Positions 16,068 to 21,439 of a stretch of 21,439 bases of DNA are shown here, piece by piece. Origin of the DNA: Prevotella sp. CAG:485. GTDB taxonomy: Bacteria; Bacteroidota; Bacteroidia; Bacteroidales; Muribaculaceae. The notes under the pieces are model-generated. The model did no database searches and was not told the DNA's origin. It saw only the letters and a list, made by a program, of their open reading frames with translations. The stretch covers positions 1-21,439 of the forward strand of contig FR897877.1 in the NCBI GenBank assembly GCA_000437495.1. Reading direction: 5' to 3'. Position 1 is the stretch's first letter, and every line of letters begins with the position of its first letter. A program made the translations under genes and the position numbers.

Positions 16068-17064
16068 ATTTCTTGATGATGCCCGCTGGCGTGGCTTATG
16101 CTTCTTCGGTTGTCGGATACCGGGAGAGAAGATGGTTTTCGGAAGTTGCCCCTCAAGGGACTGTATAGAAGGGATTGCAGATGGTTTCGTAATAAAGCCG
16201 TTTGACCCGCAGGCTCCTGTCATTACCATACCTTTTGGCGAAGCGGAGGGGAAAGAGACTTATCACGAAGAAAACACTGATTTCCCATATTATCCCACGG
16301 CCAAAGCGTTCTATATGAAGCATGCCGGCATCATTATAGACTATCTGCGCGAAAATCCTGAAAAGAAAGTTGTCTATAGCCGTGTCCTGACTTGCGAGAC
16401 TCGGAAATCGCTGACAGACATCTTCGAGACCCTCTGCCGCACATATCCCATGGCTTATGTGTTTTGCTTCCGCACGCCACAGACCGGTTTGTGGATAGGC
16501 GCTTCGCCGGAGTTGTTGGGCGAGTTCAGCAAGCAATCCTTCAAAACGGTGGCTTTGGCCGGCACAATGCTTGCAGCCAGAGGCGGCAAATGGTCTGACA
16601 AGAATAAGCGCGAGCAGAAGATAGTGGCAGATTATATCCGCAACATCCTCTCTACCGCCGAAGCCAAGCATATATATGAGAAAGACGGCGAGAAAATTGC
16701 CGGTCCGGTAAAACATCTGGTAACCGAATTTTCAGCCACTTTGCCCGATGATGTCAAAGCTGAGACCATCATAGAGCAACTGTCGCCGACACCGGCGCTT
16801 TCCGGTTATCCGCAGTACGAAGCCATAGAGATGATAGTGGAGCATGAAGCCTATCGACGCGGCTGTTACGGAGGATTCTGCGGCATCCATAATCATCCGG
16901 TATATGGCAAATCATGCCTCTGGGTCAACCTGCGCAGTATGCGTATAAATGCCTCCAATCAATGCGCCATCTATTCAGGCGGAGGTTTGATGCCCGATTC
17001 GGAGGCTGAAGAAGAATGGCTAGAGACAGAGCGTAAGGCAACAACACTCCTTTCCGTACTCTGA
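16054..17064 (+). CDS. menF: Isochorismate synthase (menaquinone pathway)
   Basis: From the ATG at 16054, inside the rimO 3' end, the protein has 336 residues; a TTG at 16027 is in frame but less likely. It belongs to the chorismate-utilising enzymes: GASPELL (149-155), ALAGTMLAARGG (167-178), HLVTEFSA (221-228), SPTPALSGYPQYEAIEMIVEHE (within 245-266), YRRGCYGGFCG (267-277) and a C-terminal GGGL-SEAEEEWLETERK segment. It would convert chorismate to isochorismate, the first committed step to menaquinone. The His of the common LHPTPAL motif is Ser here (LSPTPAL). No menD, menB or other menaquinone gene follows; the plus-strand unit ends here against a convergent operon. Salicylate or anthranilate synthase-type activity is less likely on length and motif. 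Confidence 0.87.
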   Translation: MAEYRFLDDARWRGLCFFGCRIPGEKMVFGSCPSRDCIEGIADGFVIKPFDPQAPVITIPFGEAEGKETYHEENTDFPYYPTAKAFYMKHAGIIIDYLRENPEKKVVYSRVLTCETRKSLTDIFETLCRTYPMAYVFCFRTPQTGLWIGASPELLGEFSKQSFKTVALAGTMLAARGGKWSDKNKREQKIVADYIRNILSTAEAKHIYEKDGEKIAGPVKHLVTEFSATLPDDVKAETIIEQLSPTPALSGYPQYEAIEMIVEHEAYRRGCYGGFCGIHNHPVYGKSCLWVNLRSMRINASNQCAIYSGGGLMPDSEAEEEWLETERKATTLLSVL

Positions 17065-17111
17065 TTACCAACAAGCGCCTCAGCGCCCGATTCTTATAGC
17101 AACACGCCGAC

Positions 17112-17148
17112 ACAAAAAGGACTCTAACAGCTATGTGATTAGAGTCCT
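17112..17148 (-). terminator. Intrinsic terminator at the convergent junction menF / dapA operon
   Basis: AGGACTCTAA (17118-17127) pairs perfectly with 17139-17148 around an 11-nt loop, and on the minus strand the stem is followed by TTTTGT. It lies 45 nt past the stop of the small membrane protein gene. On the plus strand the following sequence (AACTTGTTATAA) is a poor T tract, so the menF transcript may end less precisely. Confidence 0.75.
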
Positions 17149-17171
17149 AACTTGTTATAAATCAAGATGTT

Positions 17172-17209
17172 AGCTAAAGAGGCAGATTGGTGTCAGCTAA
17201 AGAGGCAGA
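17172..17209. repeat. 15-bp tandem duplication at the 3' end of the small membrane protein gene
   Basis: AGCTAAAGAGGCAGA is repeated at 17172-17186 and 17195-17209, a period of 23 nt. The second copy on the plus strand holds the last codons of the minus-strand gene, ending in a TGA stop; the other copy lies just downstream and, with the next base, ends in TAA. Confidence 0.85.
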
Positions 17210-17456
17210 AATAGGCTATGCCTTCAGCTAACAGCGCTACAATGCCTAAGATGCCGCAGACGAGGGCTACCAAATCGAGCTGTTTGGCCACGTTGCCCAT
17301 ACGCGCTGCAGTGCAAGCCACAGCGTGGCAAAAGGCCATCATGAAAAAGAAGAAAATGTCGATAAAAGCCCACCATGCCGGCCTCAGCGAGAAGGTGCAG
17401 ACCAGCACAATGGCTATTAAAAGCATCGCAGCCCAAGCCATAGGGGCTGATTTCAT
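17193..17456 (-). CDS. Small integral membrane protein of unknown function, downstream of dapA
   Basis: From the ATG at 17456 this encodes 87 residues; a TTG start at 17480, overlapping the dapA end, is in frame and would add eight residues. There are three strongly hydrophobic segments: AAMLLIAIVLVCTF (about 9-22), WWAFIDIFFFFMMAFCHAVA (about 27-46) and LVALVCGILGIVALLAEGIAYF (about 62-83). A charged loop, RMGNVAKQLD, separates the last two. The hydrophobic pattern and its position 18 nt after the dapA stop, before the operon's terminator, support a real gene. I know no function for it. It may simply be carried with dapA; nothing in the sequence ties it to lysine synthesis. Confidence 0.72.
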   Translation of the reverse strand: MKSAPMAWAAMLLIAIVLVCTFSLRPAWWAFIDIFFFFMMAFCHAVACTAARMGNVAKQLDLVALVCGILGIVALLAEGIAYFCLFS

Positions 17457-17473
17457 TACCGGCTTTTTCACAC

Positions 17474-18367
17474 TCAGCAAAGGTTAGGATAGGTTACCAC
17501 AAATTCTCTGATTCTCTCGGTGAGCTGTTCGCTGACAGGCACCAAAGGCAGTCGCAACACATTCTCACAAAGTCCCATGACACCCAACAGAGCCTTAATG
17601 CCTGCAGGATTACCTTCGGCAAAAAGCATTTTTTCGAGAGCATCGAGGCCCATATACATCTCCTTAGCCTCCTTAACCTTTCCGTCGAGAGCCAAGTGAG
17701 TAAGGCGCGACCAGACATTAGGAGCCGCATTGCCTATCACGGAAATCACACCTCTGGCGCCCATAGCGGCCAAATCCACCGTCAGCGCGTCATCGCCCGA
17801 AATCACGGCGAAGTTCTGCGGAGCCTTAGCTATAATCTCCTGAATCTGATTCAGATTGCCGGAAGCCTCTTTTATACCTGCAATTCCGGGAACCTCTTTT
17901 GCCAACGCTAAAGTCGTGTCCGGCAACATATTGACACCCGTTCTGCCCGGCACATTGTAGAGCAATACAGGCAGGGGAGAAGCCTTTGCCACAGCCTTAA
18001 AGTGTTCGTAAAGACCCTTTTGCGAAGGCTTGTTGTAGAACGGCGTAACAGAGAGTATGGCCGTATAACCTTTGCCGTCCCACTCATGCAGTTCTTCACA
18101 CAGAGTGCGGGTGCAGTTTCCGCCGCAACCCAGTACAAGAGGAATCTTTCCGGCAACCGTGTCGGCAACGATATTCCGTATTTTTACCTTCTCCTCCGGG
18201 GTTAATGCCGGCGTTTCAGCCGTTGTTCCCAAAACCACGATGTAATCGGCATTTCCGGCCACCAGGCGGCGTACCAACATCTCCAGGCAGTTGTAATCTA
18301 CCTTTTCTTTATCGTCGAAGGGCGTAACGAGAGCCACACCCAAGCCTCTGAAATCAAAGTCGCTCAT
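17474..18367 (-). CDS. dapA: 4-hydroxy-tetrahydrodipicolinate synthase
   Basis: This 297-residue cytoplasmic aldolase condenses pyruvate with aspartate semialdehyde, the first step of the diaminopimelate/lysine branch that also feeds peptidoglycan. The motifs are GTTAETPAL (47-55, with the Thr pair that activates Tyr), YNKPSQKGLY (111-120) and YNVPGRTGVN (137-146, catalytic Tyr137 and Arg142 at the substrate pocket). The Schiff-base lysine is Lys166 in GIKEASGN, and GDDAL (about 193-197) follows. The TIM-barrel length is standard. The start is the ATG at 18367; a TTG two codons earlier is also open. It heads a two-gene minus-strand unit with the small membrane protein. The intergenic region upstream is shared with dnaN. 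Confidence 0.96.
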   Translation of the reverse strand: MSDFDFRGLGVALVTPFDDKEKVDYNCLEMLVRRLVAGNADYIVVLGTTAETPALTPEEKVKIRNIVADTVAGKIPLVLGCGGNCTRTLCEELHEWDGKGYTAILSVTPFYNKPSQKGLYEHFKAVAKASPLPVLLYNVPGRTGVNMLPDTTLALAKEVPGIAGIKEASGNLNQIQEIIAKAPQNFAVISGDDALTVDLAAMGARGVISVIGNAAPNVWSRLTHLALDGKVKEAKEMYMGLDALEKMLFAEGNPAGIKALLGVMGLCENVLRLPLVPVSEQLTERIREFVVTYPNLC

Positions 18368-18405
18368 AATCAAGCATTTAAGATAAGACTTATTTTGTCC
18401 GGGTG

Positions 18406-18413
18406 CAAAGTTA
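18406..18413 (-). promoter_or_regulatory. Putative -7 promoter element for dapA
   Basis: On the minus strand this reads TAACTTTG, an exact TAnnTTTG match followed by C. It lies 38 nt upstream of the dapA ATG. No TTTG is present at the 19-20 nt spacing; the octamer is identical to the -7 box of the divergent dnaN promoter. Confidence 0.6.
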
Positions 18414-18515
18414 ATAAATTTGTTGCACTAAAGCAGCATGATTTCCAAATATTGCGCCGCCGAAGGCATAAAAAATTCGCCGGCAAGTTGCCGTGAATGT
18501 GCCATTGACGGGGTG

Positions 18516-18547
18516 TTTGCGCATCTCAAAAAAAATTATTAACTTTG
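18516..18547 (+). promoter_or_regulatory. Bacteroidetes-type promoter for dnaN
   Basis: A TTTG -33 box (18516-18519), a 20-nt spacer rich in A, then TAACTTTG (18540-18547) match the Bacteroidetes promoter consensus. The predicted leader before the ATG at 18576 is about 20-25 nt, A-rich, and ends ACACACGAT without a Shine-Dalgarno sequence. Confidence 0.78.
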
Positions 18548-18575
18548 CGAGAATAGAAAACAACAAACACACGAT

Positions 18576-19700
18576 ATGAAATTCAACATCAGCTCCAAGA
18601 CATTATTGTCGCATCTTAACGCAACGTTCAAGGTGGTCAATGCCAAAAATCTGCTCTCCATACTCGAGAACTTCCTCTTCATCTTAAAGGGCAATATCCT
18701 CACTGTGAAAGGCAGCGACCAGGAGAACAATATGCAAGCTACCTTTGAGGTAACCGACAGCGAAGGCGAAGGCATGGTAGCAGTTCCGGCAAAACGTCTG
18801 ATAGACATCCTCAAAGAGATGCCTGACCAGGGACTTTGCATAGACATTAACGACGAGACTCTGAATATCAACGTTACCTTCAGTCAGGGTCAGTTTGATT
18901 TCATGGGCTTACCGGGCAGTGAATATCCGGAACCCAAGGCACGCACGGAAGACGCTGTCAAGTTCGTGATGCCTGCTCAGGTGATGTACGCCGGCCTCAT
19001 GAGCTCAACATACGCAGCGAGCACGGAAAGCATACGTCCCATTATGACGGGTGTCTGTGTGGATTTCAAAAACGAGAGTCTGGTGTTGGTGGCTTCAGAC
19101 ACACACAAGCTGGTGAAGTACGAGAACTCGGCTATCAAGCCCGGTTTCGAGCGCCGCTTTGTGTTACCTCCCAAGGCTGCTCAGCTGCTTCGCTCTTTGC
19201 TTGAGAAGGAGGAGGGAGACCTGGAGATTGAAATGGACGAAAGAGGCGCCACCTTCCGCTGGAACGTCTATGAGCTGTCGTGCGTCTTTGTAACCGGCAA
19301 TTACCCTCCGTATGACAGGGTTATTCCGCGCGAGAATCCCTTCACCTTAGAGGTAGACAGAGGCGATTTCCTGGCAGCTTCGCGCCGAATGTTGCTGATG
19401 GCGAATACCGGCTCCAAGCTGGTAAGGCTGAAGATAAATGCCGACGAGCTGGAGATGTCGTCGCGTGATGTGGATTACGCCCGCTCAGGCTTTGAAAAAA
19501 TGAATTGCAACTATCAAGGCAACCCCATGACGATAGGCTTCAACGGCGAATATCTGGTTGACGTGGTGTCGAATATGCCTGGCGATTCGCTCTTTGTACA
19601 GCTGTCAGACCCGTCGCGTCCGGCACTTTTTGTTCCGGCAGAACAGAAAGAGGATGTTTCGGTGGTTGTTTTGGTGATGACGTTGCAGATACTTGACTGA
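18576..19700 (+). CDS. dnaN: DNA polymerase III beta subunit (sliding clamp)
   Basis: This 374-residue ring-forming clamp tethers the replicative polymerase and repair factors to DNA. It opens with KFNISSKTLLSHLNATFKVV, followed by NLLSILENFLFILKGNILTV, typical of Bacteroidetes clamps. Domain 2 has STESIRPIMTGVCVDF and SDTHKLVKYE, and domain 3 has GNYPPYDRVIPRENPF and NGEYLVDVV. Three topologically similar domains fit the length. The C-terminus ends LVMTLQILD, where the usual family ending is close to LLMPM-L; this edge forms part of the partner-binding pocket. The gene leads a plus-strand unit with the exonuclease (8 nt gap) and coaBC. No dnaA or origin-like box cluster is nearby, which is usual for Bacteroidales dnaN. 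Confidence 0.96.
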   Translation: MKFNISSKTLLSHLNATFKVVNAKNLLSILENFLFILKGNILTVKGSDQENNMQATFEVTDSEGEGMVAVPAKRLIDILKEMPDQGLCIDINDETLNINVTFSQGQFDFMGLPGSEYPEPKARTEDAVKFVMPAQVMYAGLMSSTYAASTESIRPIMTGVCVDFKNESLVLVASDTHKLVKYENSAIKPGFERRFVLPPKAAQLLRSLLEKEEGDLEIEMDERGATFRWNVYELSCVFVTGNYPPYDRVIPRENPFTLEVDRGDFLAASRRMLLMANTGSKLVRLKINADELEMSSRDVDYARSGFEKMNCNYQGNPMTIGFNGEYLVDVVSNMPGDSLFVQLSDPSRPALFVPAEQKEDVSVVVLVMTLQILD

Positions 19701-19708
19701 CAAGACCG

Positions 19709-20473
19709 ATGAAACTGAAACTTGAAAGGCCTTTGGTGTTCTTTGACCTGGAGACCACAGGCACCAATCCGAGTACGGACCGCATAGTGGAAATATCGCT
19801 GATAAAGGTGATGCCCGACGGCCGCGAAATGGAACATTCGCACCGCATTAATCCTGGCATACCTATCCCGGCCTCTTCCACAGCCATCCATCATATTACG
19901 GATGCCGATGTGGCTAACGAGCCTAAATTCAGCGACATAGCCGCGAAGCTCAACAAATGGCTCGAGGGCTGCGACATGGCCGGATACAACAGCAACAAGT
20001 TCGACGTTCCGTTGCTGATGGAGGAATTCAAACGCGCCGGAATTCCGTTCGACACGTCGGGCAGGCGGTTTGTTGACGTGCAGAATATTTTCTACGCCAT
20101 GGAGCCGCGCACTCTTGTTGCCGCTTATCGCTTCTACTGCGGCAAGGATTTGGAAGGCGCTCACTCAGCCACTTGCGACACCCATGCCACCTACGAGGTG
20201 CTGATGAGTCAACTCGACCGCTACGAAGATTTGCAGAACGATGTGGAGAAACTGAGCAAGATAGGGCAGAAACGCACTCTCGACCTGGCCGGGAGAATAG
20301 CTGAGGATGAAAACGGCAATCCGGTGTTTAACTTCGGCAAATACAAAGGCCAGAAAGTGGAGGATGTGTTCAAGCGCGACATAGGTTATTACTCGTGGAT
20401 GATGCAGGGGGAATTCCCTCAGAATACCAAAGATGTCATAACCCGGTTAAGATATAAATTCCGTAAGAAATGA
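19709..20473 (+). CDS. DEDDh 3'-5' exonuclease, DNA polymerase III epsilon-like
   Basis: This 254-residue exonuclease has motif I FFDLETTGTNP (11-21; Asp13, Glu15), motif II YNSNKFDVPLL (93-103; Asp99) and motif III AHSATCDTHATYEVL (151-165; His152, Asp157), the complete DEDDh metal-binding set. After a linker, FNFGKYKGQKVEDVF (207-221), ending in GYYSWMMQG, is the small C-terminal module found on many Bacteroidetes epsilon-like proteins. Directly following dnaN by 8 nt suggests a proofreading or clamp-associated repair role. I would not insist it is the replicative proofreader, since Bacteroidetes genomes carry several paralogues. Its stop codon overlaps the coaBC start in ATGA. Confidence 0.92.
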   Translation: MKLKLERPLVFFDLETTGTNPSTDRIVEISLIKVMPDGREMEHSHRINPGIPIPASSTAIHHITDADVANEPKFSDIAAKLNKWLEGCDMAGYNSNKFDVPLLMEEFKRAGIPFDTSGRRFVDVQNIFYAMEPRTLVAAYRFYCGKDLEGAHSATCDTHATYEVLMSQLDRYEDLQNDVEKLSKIGQKRTLDLAGRIAEDENGNPVFNFGKYKGQKVEDVFKRDIGYYSWMMQGEFPQNTKDVITRLRYKFRKK

Positions 20474-21439
20474 ACATTCAGGGCAAACATATCCTTGTGG
20501 GTGTCTGCGGCGGCATAGCGGCCTATAAAATAGCCACTTTGGTGCGGTTGTTAGTGAAAGGGGGCGCTGAGGTGAAGGTGGTGATGACGCCGTCGGCAAA
20601 GGAATTCATCACTCCTCTGACGTTAGCGACCCTGAGCGGCAACGGCGTCATCAGCGAATTTTTCACCGCCAACACCGGCGAATGGCACTCGCATGTGGCT
20701 CTGGGCCTGTGGGCTGACCTTATGGTGATAGCTCCGGCCACGGCAAGCAGCATCGGCAAGATGGCCAACGGCATTGCCGACAATATGCTCATCACCACAT
20801 ACATGAGCATGAAGGCGCCCGTGATGGTGGCTCCGGCCATGGATCTGGATATGTATGCTCACCCGGCTACGCAGCGCAATTTGGAGACATTGCGCAGCTA
20901 TGGCAATATTCTCATAGAACCCGACGAGGGCTTTTTGGCAAGCGGCCTGACAGGCAAAGGACGTATGGCCGAGCCGGAAAGGATTTACCGGGCTGTGGAG
21001 GAATATTTTGAGGCTAAGGCTCAGCTCAAAGGTAAAAAAATCTTAATAACGTCGGGTCCTACGCATGAAAAAATAGACCCGGTGCGTTATATAGGAAATT
21101 ATTCGAGCGGCAAGATGGGTACGGCTTTGGCCATGGAATGTTGCCGGCGAGGCGCCGAAGTTGTGATGATAAGCGGACCTGCTGCGGTTGTTCCGAACGA
21201 TGATGCGATAAAGGTTGTGCGCGTGACGTCGGCCCGCGAGATGTATGAGGAGGCAGTGAAGCGATTTGCCGACGCTGACGCCGCTATATTGGCTGCCGCG
21301 GTGGCTGACTATGCCCCGGAAACCACCAGCTCCACAAAAATCAAGCGTGAGAAAACCGGCGCCATGGAATTGCGTCTAATACCCAATCCGGATATAGCGG
21401 CGGCTCTTGGCAAGATGCGCAAGCCGAATCAGACGCTTG
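20470..21439 (+). CDS. coaBC: Phosphopantothenoylcysteine decarboxylase / phosphopantothenate-cysteine ligase, 3' end cut by window
   Basis: The first 323 codons are present; the gene continues past the window edge. It starts at the ATG at 20470, overlapping the exonuclease stop by 4 nt. The bifunctional enzyme performs two successive steps of coenzyme A synthesis. The N-terminal flavoprotein domain (about 1-180) has GVCGGIAAYK (11-20), His75 in WHSHVALG, IAPATASSIGKMANGIADNM (87-106), PAMDLDM (122-128) and LASGLTGKGRMAEP (156-169). The C-terminal ligase domain starts near 188 with ILITSGPTHEKIDPVRYIGN and YSSGKMG (211-217) and has AAAVADYAP (275-283) and KIKREKTG (290-297). Relative to E. 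coli, Asp stands at position 125 (Asn there) and Ser at 158 (Cys there), while His75 is kept. Confidence 0.95.
   Translation, partial: MNIQGKHILVGVCGGIAAYKIATLVRLLVKGGAEVKVVMTPSAKEFITPLTLATLSGNGVISEFFTANTGEWHSHVALGLWADLMVIAPATASSIGKMANGIADNMLITTYMSMKAPVMVAPAMDLDMYAHPATQRNLETLRSYGNILIEPDEGFLASGLTGKGRMAEPERIYRAVEEYFEAKAQLKGKKILITSGPTHEKIDPVRYIGNYSSGKMGTALAMECCRRGAEVVMISGPAAVVPNDDAIKVVRVTSAREMYEEAVKRFADADAAILAAAVADYAPETTSSTKIKREKTGAMELRLIPNPDIAAALGKMRKPNQTL

Noticed and set aside
1..21439. Search by eye for tRNA, rRNA, CRISPR arrays, insertion sequences, prophage genes and defence systems
   Set aside because: No cloverleaf-like segment, regularly spaced repeat array, transposase or nuclease-helicase cluster was seen; genes are packed and of housekeeping or glycan-use type.

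Overview
The window looks like a core chromosomal segment of a Bacteroidales bacterium with roughly balanced GC, plausibly a gut Muribaculaceae-like lineage (the family guess is inference). Reasons: several genes are preceded by the Bacteroidetes-type -7 element TAnnTTTG (twice with a TTTG -33 box 19-20 nt upstream); start codons mostly lack Shine-Dalgarno sequences; one secreted protein ends in a type IX secretion type A-like sorting domain; and the gene neighbours (ftsY-rimO, dnaN-exonuclease-coaBC, a very long TamB) are typical of the order. I see no rRNA, tRNA, CRISPR array, insertion sequence or prophage gene.

Layout. 184-6216 (+): a 1511-residue TamB-like envelope protein followed, 66 nt later, by a secreted GH13 alpha-amylase. 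A near-symmetric bidirectional terminator (6233-6272) separates the amylase from a convergent 686-residue secreted protein of unknown function (6287-8347, -). A 343-nt AT-rich gap with a strong inverted repeat follows. 8691-11188 (-): a two-gene unit, an N-acetylhexosamine 1-kinase-like kinase then a GH109 glycosidase with a signal peptide, which together would release and phosphorylate GalNAc. 11325-12961 (-): crotonase and 3-hydroxybutyryl-CoA dehydrogenase, with a canonical promoter in front and a hairpin terminator behind. 13050-13664 (+): a secreted protein I do not recognise. 13777-17064 (+): ftsY, rimO and isochorismate synthase, joined by overlapping stops and starts. 17193-18367 (-): dapA followed by a small membrane protein. 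18576 to the window end (+): dnaN, a DEDDh exonuclease and coaBC, the last cut by the window edge.

How the genes work together. The glycan genes (amylase, GH109, hexosamine kinase, sorting-domain protein) suggest use of starch-like and mucin-type substrates. The rest is housekeeping: envelope lipid transport, membrane-protein targeting, ribosome modification, menaquinone, lysine/peptidoglycan and CoA synthesis, and DNA replication.

I found no clear new system. The most distinctive signals are small-scale: short tandem duplications at three gene 3' ends, two of them with a 23-nt period; a repeated ACACA element 3-4 nt before three start codons; substitutions at textbook catalytic positions of CoaBC and at the C-terminus of the sliding clamp; and the GH109-kinase operon.
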